In this document: one piece after another, positions 51,280-60,667 of the stretch
Position numbering within the stretch: position 1 is the first letter of the stretch
Layout: each line of letters starts with the position of its first letter
Assembly: GCF_025244725.1 (NCBI RefSeq)
Contig: NZ_CP104203.1
Span: forward strand, 2,356,001 to 2,420,000
Reading direction: 5' to 3'
DNA from: Chryseobacterium oranimense
GTDB taxonomy: Bacteria; Bacteroidota; Bacteroidia; Flavobacteriales; Weeksellaceae
Length of the DNA: 64,000 bases
The notes under the pieces: generated by a model
What the model was told of the DNA's origin: nothing
The model's input: the letters and a program-made list of their open reading frames with translations, nothing else
Databases searched by the model: none
Position numbers and translations under genes: made by a program

Positions 51280-52485
51280 ATGGAACTTATTCACAGAAAC
51301 CTGGCAATCGGAATTCACGATGCTTTACAAGAAACATTTTTCGAGAAAAACAAATACGCCGATAAGGTAATCGAAAGACTTTTAAAAGCTCATAGAAAAT
51401 GGGGAAGCCAGGACAGAGCCGTTGTTTCTGAGATTTTTTATAATATCATCCGCTGGAAAAAACGTCTTGAATATTATATGGGTGAAGGCGTAAAACCCGA
51501 CAATATTTATAAGCTGATCATCGCCTATCTTCTCTGGAGCAAAACCAATTACAAAAAGTTTGAAGAATTTGACGGAATTAAAATCGCAGATATCCTCACC
51601 AAACTTAAAAAGAATACCGTTCCTACGAAAGCTATTGAACATTCCATTCCTGAATGGCTGGCCGAAACTCTGGAAAAAGAATTAGGTCCGGGCTGGGAAA
51701 AGGAAATGCACGCTTTAAACGAGCAGGCTCCTACCGTATTAAGAGCCAACAGCCTGAAAACAACACCTAAAGAACTTATTTCCGACCTTTCAGACGAAGG
51801 CGTAGTGGCTTACACTGTAAGAAACTATCCGGATGCTGTACAGCTTGAAGAAAAGAAAAATGTATTTCTTACCACAGCTTTTAAAGAAGGATTATTTGAA
51901 GTTCAGGATGCCTCTTCACAGAAGATTGGATATTTCCTTGACGTAAAAGAAGGCCAGAGAGTGGTGGATGCATGTGCCGGAGCAGGCGGAAAAACGCTGC
52001 ATCTAGCTGCATTAATGGGAAATAAAGGCCAGATTGTAGCTTTAGATATTTTCGAATGGAAACTTGCCGAACTGAAACGCCGTGCTAAAAGAGCGGGAGC
52101 CCACAACATTGAAACCCGTATGATCTCTGACAATAAAGTGATCAAGCGTCTTTATGACAAAGTGGACAGACTTCTTATTGACGCCCCATGTTCAGGACTT
52201 GGTGTTTTAAAAAGAAATCCGGACAGCAAATGGAAGATTGATCAGGATTTTATCGACAGAATTAAAAAAGAACAGCAGCAGATTCTTCAGGATTATTCCA
52301 AAATGCTTAAAGTAGGTGGAAAAATGGTTTATGCCACATGTTCTATCCTGCCTTCTGAAAACAATTTACAGGTGGAAGAGTTTTTGAAAAACAATGCAGG
52401 CTTTAAGCTGCTTAAAGATGACAAAGTAATGCCAAGCCAAGGCTACGACGGGTTTTATATGGCACTGATCGAAAGAATTTCTTAA
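51280..52485 (+). CDS. RsmB/NOP family RNA (cytosine-5) methyltransferase
   Basis: 401 aa. An N-terminal NusB-like helical part (residues about 1-130) is followed by the SAM domain: DACAGAGGKTLHLAAL (motif I), IDAPCSGLGVLKRNPDSKW (motif IV with catalytic Cys) and VYATCSILPSENN (motif VI with the second Cys). It methylates cytosine-5 in rRNA or tRNA; which position is unknown. Confidence 0.93.
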   Translation: MELIHRNLAIGIHDALQETFFEKNKYADKVIERLLKAHRKWGSQDRAVVSEIFYNIIRWKKRLEYYMGEGVKPDNIYKLIIAYLLWSKTNYKKFEEFDGIKIADILTKLKKNTVPTKAIEHSIPEWLAETLEKELGPGWEKEMHALNEQAPTVLRANSLKTTPKELISDLSDEGVVAYTVRNYPDAVQLEEKKNVFLTTAFKEGLFEVQDASSQKIGYFLDVKEGQRVVDACAGAGGKTLHLAALMGNKGQIVALDIFEWKLAELKRRAKRAGAHNIETRMISDNKVIKRLYDKVDRLLIDAPCSGLGVLKRNPDSKWKIDQDFIDRIKKEQQQILQDYSKMLKVGGKMVYATCSILPSENNLQVEEFLKNNAGFKLLKDDKVMPSQGYDGFYMALIERIS

Positions 52486-52512
52486 TTATCCGAATTCACT
52501 ATAAAAATATAC

Positions 52513-52541
52513 AGCTGCTCTATTTAGGGGCAGCTTTTTTG
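52513..52541 (+). terminator. Terminator
   Basis: AGCTGC (52513-52518) with GCAGCT (52530-52535), followed by a run of Ts. Confidence 0.75.
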
Positions 52542-52669
52542 TTGAACATAGATTTTTAACCATATGATAAATTATTTGTAACATATCCATTGCAAATCCC
52601 TACTTATAGAATATTGTAAACCATTTCACTCTTTATCAGACTAAATTATTGGCGGAAAACCCTTGATTT

Positions 52670-54337
52670 ATGAACAAAAGAATCTTCTTCAACTTCTTTG
52701 CCTTATTCATATGTTACCTTTCATATGCACAGACTTATGAAGTTCAGTATACCAGTTCTTATAACGGAAAAATTATTACCGGGCAGCCTCCTACCCTGGT
52801 ATGGGCCGATGCAAAAGAAAATTTTATTCTGAACAATACGATCAGGGAACAGAAAAGTGATTATCCGTTTGAAATCACCAAACTAGAAAAGCCTTCCAAC
52901 ACCATTGTTTCGTATGCATTTCTGAAGCCGGGAGAAATTATTTCCTCTTCGGATGCAGAATCCGTAGGAAAGCAAAGCTTTGAACTGACTAATGAAACAA
53001 AAAAAATTCTGGGGTATAATTGTAAAAAAGCAGTTACCAAGATCAATTCAAATACCATTGAGATCTGGTATACCAACGACCTGAAAATTACAGGCGGACC
53101 ATCTGTTTTAGGACAGAATTTAGGATTTGTCCTGGAAGTAGAAAGAAATAAGAACTCGCTGGTCACTGCAAGCTCCATCAGGAAAGTAAAGAAAACGGAT
53201 ATGGACCTTATTTTAAAAGGGCCAGTACAATCTACAGATCTGTTAGGCTACAAAGACCTTCTCTGGAAAAGCCGTTTCACGACATTGAAAGTTTTTGAAA
53301 ATGAAACCATCAATTTTTCAGATGAATCGAAATCGGATGAAAATATAAAAAGATTCGCCAATGGAACTATCATTCTTAAAAAAGTGAAATTTCCAACGAT
53401 CAAAGAAGGCGAAAATATATTTGCTGAAATAAAGCAACAATCCAACGGTGATGCTTACGACAGAACAGGAACCGTATTTTTCATTCCACAGGATAAGGCT
53501 TCATCTTTCTTTGACGGACTTGAAAAAGGAGCCAAAACACTCCCTGTTTACGAGAACGGAAACGGAAAACAATATTTTGGAGTAGCAGCCACTGAAAATT
53601 ATAGTCCTGCAGTAGAAATGATGAGATTTTTTACCGCTTTTGGAATTCAGAAGTTCAATCATATTCAACTGAAGGGAAAAGACTGGCAGACCATAAGTCC
53701 GTACCGTCAGGATATCACAGAATTAAAACCTTCTCTCTCTGAAAAGGAGGTTTGGATAGGAACATTTATCGGAAATTACGATAAAAGAGGTCATAAGGTA
53801 AGCCTTGAAATCACTATTCATAAAAGCGACCAGACCGTTCATAAAAATAACGTTGCCATTCCTTTATTTAATACGTTGAACATCATGGAAATGGCCGGAC
53901 AGGACTACTCTACTATGTTTGATAAGGACAAAGGGCTTTTTGTAGAGTTTATATTAAAGAAAGATATAAAGAATGCCCAGCTGAGATATATTACGACCGG
54001 ACACGGAGGCTGGGAAAACGGTGATGAGTTTGTACCGAAGACCAATTCAATTTTCCTGGACGGAAAGATGACCTTTTCTTTTGTTCCGTGGAGATCAGAC
54101 TGTGGCTCTTACAGACTTTACAATCCTGCATCGGGAAATTTCCCGGACGGACTTTCTTCATCAGACCTCAGCAGATCAAACTGGTGTCCCGGTACCGTTA
54201 CGAATCCTGACTTTATTCCGCTCGGAGATCTGAAAGCCGGAAAACATACGATACAGATAAAGATCCCTCAGGGAGCATCGGAAGGTACAAGTTTCAGCTC
54301 ATGGAATGTTTCAGGTATTCTGCTAGGGTCCCAATAA
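52670..54337 (+). CDS. PNGase F-like peptide-N-glycanase with GLPGLI-like N-terminal region
   Basis: 555 aa; signal peptide ends near SYAQ (residue 21). Residues about 22-180 resemble the GLPGLI family (YNCKKAVTKINSNTIEIWYTND, then ITGGPSVLGQNLGFVLEVE). From about 200 on the sequence follows Elizabethkingia PNGase F. D264 in DAYDRTGTVFF sits like the catalytic Asp60 in CDEWDRYANVYV. E453 in GWENGDEFVPKTNSIFLDG sits like the second acid in CAEWCFRTHTIAI. The tail SNWCPGTVTNPDF matches GWCPGMAVP. It would remove N-linked glycans from glycoproteins. By eye the residue matching PNGase F Glu118 is a Gly, so activity or specificity may differ. Confidence 0.85.
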   Translation: MNKRIFFNFFALFICYLSYAQTYEVQYTSSYNGKIITGQPPTLVWADAKENFILNNTIREQKSDYPFEITKLEKPSNTIVSYAFLKPGEIISSSDAESVGKQSFELTNETKKILGYNCKKAVTKINSNTIEIWYTNDLKITGGPSVLGQNLGFVLEVERNKNSLVTASSIRKVKKTDMDLILKGPVQSTDLLGYKDLLWKSRFTTLKVFENETINFSDESKSDENIKRFANGTIILKKVKFPTIKEGENIFAEIKQQSNGDAYDRTGTVFFIPQDKASSFFDGLEKGAKTLPVYENGNGKQYFGVAATENYSPAVEMMRFFTAFGIQKFNHIQLKGKDWQTISPYRQDITELKPSLSEKEVWIGTFIGNYDKRGHKVSLEITIHKSDQTVHKNNVAIPLFNTLNIMEMAGQDYSTMFDKDKGLFVEFILKKDIKNAQLRYITTGHGGWENGDEFVPKTNSIFLDGKMTFSFVPWRSDCGSYRLYNPASGNFPDGLSSSDLSRSNWCPGTVTNPDFIPLGDLKAGKHTIQIKIPQGASEGTSFSSWNVSGILLGSQ

Positions 54338-54343
54338 AACAAA

Positions 54344-54373
54344 ACCTTCTTGCAAAGAGAATTGCAAGAAGGT
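54344..54373. terminator. Hairpin after the PNGase F-like gene
   Basis: ACCTTCTTGCAA (54344-54355) and TTGCAAGAAGGT (54362-54373) form a perfect 12-bp stem with a 6-nt loop, but no T-run follows on the plus strand, so termination would be atypical. The remaining 54374-54630 is very AT-rich with repeated TTAATTGATT words (54529-54580) and no gene. Confidence 0.55.
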
Positions 54374-54631
54374 AAAAACACAAATGATGAAAAAAAATTA
54401 TTTCGAGCCACAAAGTAAGGGCAAAAATTCATATAATAAATTACCATATATTATTAATTATTTCATTTTAATTTTGTATAGGATATAAACATCATTTTTC
54501 CTCAGCGAAAAAAATCAATTAAACATAGCTTAATTGATTCAAAAAAGTTAATATTTTTCATTAAAATAATTTAATTGATTAAAATTTTTAACTTTTATTT
54601 ATTTTTTGTTGTTATTTTTAAACATCAAAAC

Positions 54632-54639
54632 TAATTTTG
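54632..54639 (+). promoter_or_regulatory. -7 promoter element of asnB
   Basis: TAATTTTG, 18 nt before the ATG at 54658. Confidence 0.5.
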
Positions 54640-54657
54640 CTTCAAATAAGTAACAAT

Positions 54658-56328
54658 ATGTGTGGAATCGTATGTTTGTTTGATGCCAAACAAAAGACCG
54701 AAATACTAAGACCTCAGGTTTTAGAAATGTCAAAAAAAATCCGTCACCGCGGTCCGGACTGGAGCGGTGTATATCAGGATGACAAAGTTGTATTTTCTCA
54801 TGAAAGGCTTGCTATTGTAGATCCTACTTCAGGAAAGCAGCCTTTATTCACTAAAGACGAGAAAGTGGTGCTTGCAGTGAATGGAGAAATCTACAATCAC
54901 AGAGAATTAAAAGAAGAATTTCCGGATTTCGAGTTTCAGACCCAGTCGGACTGTGAAGTCATCCTGGCTCTGTACAGAAAATATGGAAAGAATTTCATTG
55001 AAAAGCTTAACGGAATTTTCGCATTTGCGCTTTATGATATAGAAAACGGGATCTATCTGATTGCCCGTGACCATATGGGAATCTGCCCTCTTTATCAGGG
55101 ATGGGACAAAAACGGCAACTATTACGTTGCTTCCGAACTGAAAGCACTGGAAGGTGTTTGCAAAACCATTGAAACATTCCTTCCCGGACATTTTGTATAC
55201 AGCCCTGATGGAGCTGAACTTCAGCAGTGGTACAAAAGAGACTGGGAAAGCTTTGACAACGTAAAAGACAACGAAACCGATATATCCAAAATAAGAAAAG
55301 GCCTTGAAGATGCCGTCCACAGACAGCTGATGAGCGATGTTCCTTATGGTGTCCTTCTTTCCGGAGGTCTGGATTCATCCGTTATTTCAGCAGTGACTGC
55401 AAAATTTGCACGGCAGAGAGTGGAAAGCGGAGACACCCAGGAGGCATGGTACCCAAGACTTCACAGTTTTGCGGTGGGCTTGGTAGGATCTCCAGATCTG
55501 GCTGCAGCAAGAAAGGCAGCAGACCATATCGGCTCTGTGCATCATGAAGTTAATTTTACCGTTCAGGAAGGATTGGATGCTGTACGTGACGTAATCTATC
55601 ATCTGGAAACTTATGATGTGACGACCATCAGGGCTTCCACTCCAATGTATCTTCTGGCAAGAGTGATTAAATCTATGGGAATCAAAATGGTGCTGTCCGG
55701 AGAAGGTTCAGATGAATTGTTCGGAGGCTATCTATATTTCCATAAAGCTCCCAACGCAAAAGAATTCCATGATGAAACGGTAAGAAAATTAAGCAAGCTG
55801 CATCTTTACGACTGCTTAAGAGCGAACAAAGCCCTGATGAGCTGGGGAATTGAAGGCAGAGTTCCTTTCCTGGATAAAGAATTTATGGATATTGCCATGG
55901 CAGTAAACCCAAAAGACAAAATGATCAGTGCCGCAGAAGGAAAAATAGAGAAATGGGTATTGAGAAAAGCTTTTGAGGACATTCTTCCCGAATCCATTGT
56001 CTGGAGACAGAAAGAACAATTTTCAGACGGTGTAGGATATTCCTGGATTGATACTTTAAAAGAAGTCGCCGAAAAAGAGGTTACTGATGAAATGATGGCC
56101 AATGCAAGATTCAGATTCCCGCTGAACACTCCACAAAACAAAGAAGAATACAGATACAGAACCATTTTCGAAGAACATTTCCCAAGTGAAACGGCAGCAG
56201 CAACCGTGCCTTCAGTTCCTTCAGTAGCCTGTTCCACTCCTGTTGCTCTGGAATGGGATGAAGCTTTCAAAAAAATGAATGATCCGAGCGGAAGAGCAGT
56301 GAAAGTGCATGAGACGAGCTATGAGTGA
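54658..56328 (+). CDS. asnB: Asparagine synthetase B (glutamine-hydrolysing)
   Basis: 556 aa. The ATG at 54658 is used so that Cys2 of MCGIVC becomes the amidotransferase nucleophile; a TTG upstream is rejected. The N-terminal class II glutaminase domain has RHRGPDWSG and VNGEIYNH. The synthetase domain has the pyrophosphate loop LLSGGLDSS and a later GEGSDELFGGYLYF. The enzyme makes Asn from Asp, Gln and ATP. The C-terminus has a short Ala/Val-rich stretch. It is a single gene, ending directly at a composite repeat. Confidence 0.96.
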   Translation: MCGIVCLFDAKQKTEILRPQVLEMSKKIRHRGPDWSGVYQDDKVVFSHERLAIVDPTSGKQPLFTKDEKVVLAVNGEIYNHRELKEEFPDFEFQTQSDCEVILALYRKYGKNFIEKLNGIFAFALYDIENGIYLIARDHMGICPLYQGWDKNGNYYVASELKALEGVCKTIETFLPGHFVYSPDGAELQQWYKRDWESFDNVKDNETDISKIRKGLEDAVHRQLMSDVPYGVLLSGGLDSSVISAVTAKFARQRVESGDTQEAWYPRLHSFAVGLVGSPDLAAARKAADHIGSVHHEVNFTVQEGLDAVRDVIYHLETYDVTTIRASTPMYLLARVIKSMGIKMVLSGEGSDELFGGYLYFHKAPNAKEFHDETVRKLSKLHLYDCLRANKALMSWGIEGRVPFLDKEFMDIAMAVNPKDKMISAAEGKIEKWVLRKAFEDILPESIVWRQKEQFSDGVGYSWIDTLKEVAEKEVTDEMMANARFRFPLNTPQNKEEYRYRTIFEEHFPSETAAATVPSVPSVACSTPVALEWDEAFKKMNDPSGRAVKVHETSYE

Positions 56329-56331
56329 TGA

Positions 56332-56613
56332 GTTTCGGGATGCGTGGTTCGGGTTTAAGGTTAGAGAGTTTGAGGGTTTGAGAGTATATGAGTGTAAAAG
56401 ATAGTTATTGGTTGCGGCAGTTAAGACACAGGCTCTAATAGCCGGGAATTTGATATCTATAAAAATATTGAATATAGGACTGTTATCTGGTGGCTGAGGT
56501 TCTCGAAGCCACCAGTACATATTCCAACTCAATCTCAACCTTAGTCTCATGTCTCTTATCTGAAATCTCACATCTGAAGTCTTGATTCTTGACTCTTGGC
56601 TCTTGGTTCTTAA
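56332..56613 (+). repeat. Composite intergenic repeat, copy 3 (forward)
   Basis: The 56329-56796 gap has no gene. Module D is TTTCGGGATGCGTGGTTCGGG (56334-56354). A is GAGAGTTTGAGGGTTTGAGAG (56364-56384). B is hairpin GGTGGCT (56489-56495) with AGCCACC (56507-56513). C is CTTGATTCTTGACTCTTGG and related words (56580-56613). The order is as in copy 1 at 38.5 kb. The rest is AT-rich. Confidence 0.65.
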
Positions 56614-56761
56614 TTCTAAAATCTTCAATCTAAACATTCACCCCATAATCTCAATCACACAAAATTATCAATCCTGTAGAAATACGGGATTTTCTTTTGA
56701 ATAACGTTAATAATATCAATATAATTTAACTGACAATCAAAAATAATATCTAAGAAATAAT

Positions 56762-56769
56762 TATATTTG
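56762..56769 (+). promoter_or_regulatory. -7 promoter element of the secreted protein gene
   Basis: TATATTTG, 27 nt before the ATG at 56797; the in-frame TTG at 56767 is part of this element and is not the start. Confidence 0.5.
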
Positions 56770-56796
56770 GACAACGAAAATATCAATTATAAGAAA

Positions 56797-57609
56797 ATGA
56801 GAAGAAATCTTACTGTTTTGTTTGCCTTACTATCCATCAGTTTTGCTTTTGGACAGGGAAAATATGGCAAATACTTAAATTCAAAAAAGCTTGCTTTGTC
56901 TTACAAAAGCGTGAAAGATGTAGATAAGGACGACTATTATCAGCAGTTTTACTGGTTGGTAAAAGCAGAACAGCTTAAAACGTATCCTCACCTGAAAGAT
57001 GTAAAACCTGTCGTTTTATATGAGTTTGTGAAAAAAGTAAACCCTCAGAATCCTACCAAAAAACTGGATGAAAGAGGAAAAGAGCTCAGAGCAACTGCAG
57101 AATTATCTTTAAATCAGTATTTTAAAAATAAAAAATTTGAGAACAATTCAGTTTTGATGTACAACCTTGAAACCTATGTGGATCCGTCTAAAGGACAATA
57201 CTATACCAAAGTAGATCCTGAAAAGATCAAGGAACTGGTTCCAAAGGAATTATTTGCCTTCAACTCTTTAAACAGAAACCTGGGCGAAGAAAAAACCTAT
57301 TACCTGTGGATCGACAAGAAAAAAGACGATTTCAATATTGTAGATATCATCCCTGATGAAAAAGAAAACAAAGCTTTCTACACAAGATTAAAACAGTATC
57401 TTCCAGGCTATAAGTTTTCCAAATATGTTCCATCTGTAAAAAAAGGAAACAAATCGGACAAAACAGACGTTGATTACTATTATATTATGCCGTTTGAACA
57501 AAACACCGATAATATCGAATACAAAACAAAAGATTTCAAAACTTACATCTTAAGCCAGTACAGAAAAGCCGGCGACGAATGGAAAGGAGTAGAAAAAACA
57601 AAAAAATAA
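56797..57609 (+). CDS. Secreted protein of unknown function
   Basis: 270 aa from the ATG at 56797. Signal peptide of about 22 residues ends near AFGQG. The mature protein is Lys/Tyr-rich with no recognised domain, no lipobox and no sorting signal, so it is probably periplasmic. It is a single gene with its own promoter and a strong terminator. Confidence 0.72.
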   Translation: MRRNLTVLFALLSISFAFGQGKYGKYLNSKKLALSYKSVKDVDKDDYYQQFYWLVKAEQLKTYPHLKDVKPVVLYEFVKKVNPQNPTKKLDERGKELRATAELSLNQYFKNKKFENNSVLMYNLETYVDPSKGQYYTKVDPEKIKELVPKELFAFNSLNRNLGEEKTYYLWIDKKKDDFNIVDIIPDEKENKAFYTRLKQYLPGYKFSKYVPSVKKGNKSDKTDVDYYYIMPFEQNTDNIEYKTKDFKTYILSQYRKAGDEWKGVEKTKK

Positions 57610-57612
57610 TTA

Positions 57613-57646
57613 AAAAAGTCCTGTGAAAATTCACAGGACTTTTTTA
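57613..57646 (+). terminator. Terminator
   Basis: AAAAAGTCCTGTGAA (57613-57627) pairs with TTCACAGGACTTTTT (57630-57644), followed by further Ts. Confidence 0.9.
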
Positions 57647-57747
57647 ATTTTATATGAAATTCTTTATCTAAAGATCAAACCGCTTTACACGGAAGCTGAT
57701 TTCAATAAAAAAAATCTGGAAGTAAAGATACCTCCAGTCTACATCTA

Positions 57748-59151
57748 ATGACAGAAACAAACCCGCAACAGACCTCTGTAAAAAAAATACTTCCGCTAAT
57801 CCTGGCCACTGCTATTTTTATGCAGATGCTGGATTCCACTATCCTGAACACTTCCCTGCCTTCCATTGCAAATGACCTGAATGAGTCTCCGCTGAATATG
57901 CAGAATGCTATTATCAGCTACGTTCTTACCCTGGCAGTCTTCATGCCTGCAAGCGGTTTTCTGGCAGACCGGTTTGGAACAAAAAAGGTGTTTATTTTTT
58001 CACTGGTACTTTTCAGCATAGGTTCCCTGTTCTGCTCCATGTCACAAAACCTTACCCACCTGGTTATTTCAAGGGTTATCCAAGGTGTGGGAGGAAGTTT
58101 AATGACACCAGTCGGAAAGTTGGCACTGATTAAGACTTTTGACAAGAACGAATTGCTTAAAGCCATGAACTTTGCCATTATTCCAGCTCTCATTGGTCCT
58201 GTACTAGGTCCGCTGGTCGGCGGGTATATGGTAGATTATCTTTCATGGCACTGGATTTTCCTGATTAACATTCCCATTGGCTTTTTAGGAATTATCCTTG
58301 GCTTAAAATTTATGCCCGACTACAAATCCACGGATGTCGATTTTGACCTGAAAGGGTTTTTAATCTTTGCAGCAGCCTCGCTTCTGCTATCTGTTTCATT
58401 GGAACTCTTCGGTGATATGCAGAATATTACCCCGGTCCTTGTTGTATTTATTCTGGGATTTTTATTTCTGTACTATTATTACAAACATGCCAGAAGAGGC
58501 GGAAATCCTATTTTCCCTTTAGACCTGTTTCAGGTAAGAACCTTTCGGGTAGGAATAGTCGGGAACCTTGCCACACGTTTAGGGATCAGCTCCGTTCCCT
58601 TACTGCTCCCTTTAATGATCCAGATTGCTTACAAACAGTCGGCCGTTACGTCAGGATGGATCATTGCTCCCATGGCTCTTACCGCAATATTCGGGAAATC
58701 ATCTGTTATTAAAATCTTGAATAAATATGGTTACCGCCAGACCTTAATGGTCAATACCTTTATTATCGGAACCCTGATCTGTATGCTTGCTATTCCGGAC
58801 ATCCATACTTCTTTATACTGGTTTGTCCCTATTATTGCCATATTAGGATTCTTCAATTCAATTCAGTTCACATCAATGAATACCATTTCCATTGCAGACC
58901 TCAGAAACTTTCAAACCAGCAGCGGAAACTCCCTGCTATCAGTCAACCAGCAGCTGGCTATCGGATTCGGAATTGCTTTCGGACTGATTGTTTTAAAATT
59001 GTTTGAAAACTCTGACCTTATCAAGGGGGAAAGCCACAACGCCTTCCGCTATACTTTTCTTACTGTAGGAATACTGACGATTATATCCGGCTTTGTTTTC
59101 AGAAGACTCCATATTTCGGACGGGAAAAACATGAAATCTAAGGAGGATTAA
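57748..59151 (+). CDS. MFS drug exporter (DHA2 type, MdtD-like)
   Basis: 467 aa with 13 to 14 hydrophobic segments. It has the DHA2 opening ILATAIFMQMLDSTILNTSLPSIANDL and the loop 2-3 motif GFLADRFGTKKVF. The motif C-like region ALIGPVLGPLVGGYMVDYLSWHW is intact. It likely exports drugs or lipophilic compounds by proton antiport. The substrate cannot be told. It is a single gene. Confidence 0.92.
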   Translation: MTETNPQQTSVKKILPLILATAIFMQMLDSTILNTSLPSIANDLNESPLNMQNAIISYVLTLAVFMPASGFLADRFGTKKVFIFSLVLFSIGSLFCSMSQNLTHLVISRVIQGVGGSLMTPVGKLALIKTFDKNELLKAMNFAIIPALIGPVLGPLVGGYMVDYLSWHWIFLINIPIGFLGIILGLKFMPDYKSTDVDFDLKGFLIFAAASLLLSVSLELFGDMQNITPVLVVFILGFLFLYYYYKHARRGGNPIFPLDLFQVRTFRVGIVGNLATRLGISSVPLLLPLMIQIAYKQSAVTSGWIIAPMALTAIFGKSSVIKILNKYGYRQTLMVNTFIIGTLICMLAIPDIHTSLYWFVPIIAILGFFNSIQFTSMNTISIADLRNFQTSSGNSLLSVNQQLAIGFGIAFGLIVLKLFENSDLIKGESHNAFRYTFLTVGILTIISGFVFRRLHISDGKNMKSKED

Positions 59152-59165
59152 GCAAAGAACAGCCT

Positions 59166-59216
59166 GTAAAAGCAAAACCGCAGATTTTATTTGCAATCTC
59201 AGCTTTTTGCTTTTAC
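59166..59216 (+). terminator. Structured hairpin after the MFS gene
   Basis: GTAAAAGCAAAA (59166-59177) and TTTTGCTTTTAC (59205-59216) form a perfect 12-bp outer stem. An inner small stem (AGATT/AATCT) fills the 27-nt loop. It is a terminator or processed RNA end. Confidence 0.5.
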
Positions 59217-59256
59217 GAACTTAACACAGATCAATGCCCCCGATTTTCCGCTTCAG

Positions 59257-59264
59257 TATTTTTG
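59257..59264 (+). promoter_or_regulatory. -7 promoter element of the first pirin gene
   Basis: TATTTTTG, 21 nt before the ATG at 59286; an in-frame TTG at 59262 falls inside it. Confidence 0.5.
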
Positions 59265-59285
59265 TTATATAAAATTCACAATATT

Positions 59286-60161
59286 ATGACAGCGAAAAAA
59301 GTAGAAATCGTGGTATCTCCAAAACCTGCACATTTTGTAGGGGACGGTTTTAGAGTTCATAATTTTATCCCGGGCGTGCAAGGTTTGGACATGAAAAGAA
59401 TGGACCCGTTCATTATGCTTGATTACAATTCGAAATTCCATTTCAACGGTTCAGAAAGGCCGCGTGGTGTAGGAGTACATCCTCACAGAGGCTTTGAGAC
59501 CGTCACTATAGCCTATCAGGGTAAAGTAGAACATCATGACAGTGCCGGCGGCGGCGGAATCATAGGAGAAGGAGATGTACAGTGGATGACGGCTGCCAAA
59601 GGAGTTCTTCATAAAGAATATCATGAAACCGAATGGTCTAAAAAAGGCGGTATTTTCCAGATGGTCCAGCTATGGGTCAACCTTCCGGCAAAGGATAAAA
59701 TGAGCTGCCCGAAATATCAGGCTATAGAAAATTCAGCTATGAAACGTGTCGAACTTGGTGAGAATGGTTTTGTGGAAATTATTGCAGGAGAATACAACGG
59801 ACAAAAAGGTCCTGCGTACACTTTTACACCACTGAACATGATGAATGCAAAATTAAAAGCCGGCGGAAAAGCCGAATTCAGTTTCCCTGCTCATTTTAAT
59901 ACCGCTGCATTAGTGATTGAAGGAAGCATTATGGTAAACGGAGAACAAAAAGCAGCCTCAGATCATTTTATCCTGTTTAAAAATGAAGGTGAACTATTCA
60001 ACATTGAAGCTCAGGAAGATGCAATCGTGCTGATCATCAGCGGAGAGCCCATAAATGAACCTATTTATCCTCACGGCCCCTTCGTCATGAATTCGAGGGA
60101 AGAAATCATGCAGGCATTCGAAGATTACAATACCGGAAAGTTTGGCTATCTGGAAGATTAA
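59286..60161 (+). CDS. Pirin family protein (first copy)
   Basis: 291 aa bicupin from the ATG at 59286. Pirin metal-site residues are in the N-terminal cupin: HPHRGFETVT with two His, and the later KGVLHKEYHE with His and Glu. It has a pirin-type PFIMLDYN opening. Bacterial pirins bind iron and may act as quercetinase-like oxygenases or as redox modulators. Another pirin gene lies 0.5 kb downstream on the same strand. Confidence 0.92.
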   Translation: MTAKKVEIVVSPKPAHFVGDGFRVHNFIPGVQGLDMKRMDPFIMLDYNSKFHFNGSERPRGVGVHPHRGFETVTIAYQGKVEHHDSAGGGGIIGEGDVQWMTAAKGVLHKEYHETEWSKKGGIFQMVQLWVNLPAKDKMSCPKYQAIENSAMKRVELGENGFVEIIAGEYNGQKGPAYTFTPLNMMNAKLKAGGKAEFSFPAHFNTAALVIEGSIMVNGEQKAASDHFILFKNEGELFNIEAQEDAIVLIISGEPINEPIYPHGPFVMNSREEIMQAFEDYNTGKFGYLED

Positions 60162-60231
60162 GAGAATTAAATTTATCTTAATCTTAGATTATTCCTTTTT
60201 TATTAACTTTATATACTTGTGTTTGGTGAAC

Positions 60232-60268
60232 TGCAAAGACATGCATTTAAATCTTTTGTGTCTTTGCA
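60232..60268. repeat. Small intergenic palindrome
   Basis: TGCAAAGACA (60232-60241) and TGTCTTTGCA (60259-60268) form a 10-bp stem, flanked by TGGTG and CACCA. It lies just before the acetyltransferase gene. The GCAAAG core is shared with the element at 30241. Confidence 0.4.
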
Positions 60269-60301
60269 ATCCACCAGCGAATTGATTATACAGAAAGAAT
60301 T

Positions 60302-60613
60302 ATGAAACCTGAATTTGAAAATATTCCTCTTGTAAAAACAGGAAAAAGATTTGAAATAGAAATCGACGGACATTTCGCCTTTATCGATTACCGAGAAATG
60401 GGGCATCAGATTGCCCTGGTACACACCGAAGCTGATCCCGAACTGGCAGGTACAGGGGCAGCCGTTGCTGTCGTGGAAAAAACTCTGGCTTATATTGAAG
60501 AAAATCAGAAAAAGCTTCTTCCGTTCTGTCCCTATGTCTTTGCTTACATTAAAAGACATCCGGAGTGGAAACACATCGTTGATGAAAGATTTGAAGGATA
60601 CGACCAATTGTAG
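60302..60613 (+). CDS. Small GNAT-type acetyltransferase (YjdJ-like)
   Basis: 103 aa single-domain protein of the compact GNAT group. The acetyl-CoA turn is in ADPELAGTGAAVAVVEKTL, and the ILPFCPYVFAYIKRHPEW-like segment (here LLPFCPYVFAYIKRHPEW) is characteristic. No substrate known. It is placed between two pirin genes. A relative is encoded at 63318. Confidence 0.88.
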   Translation: MKPEFENIPLVKTGKRFEIEIDGHFAFIDYREMGHQIALVHTEADPELAGTGAAVAVVEKTLAYIEENQKKLLPFCPYVFAYIKRHPEWKHIVDERFEGYDQL

Positions 60614-60667
60614 CTGCCGGCTAAAATCTATTTATTAACTCAAACTTAAAAAACATCCAATTTTATT

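Noticed and set aside
54374-54630. Very AT-rich stretch with repeated TTAATTGATT words, possible replication origin
   Set aside because: No dnaA or other origin genes nearby and no DnaA-box clusters seen.
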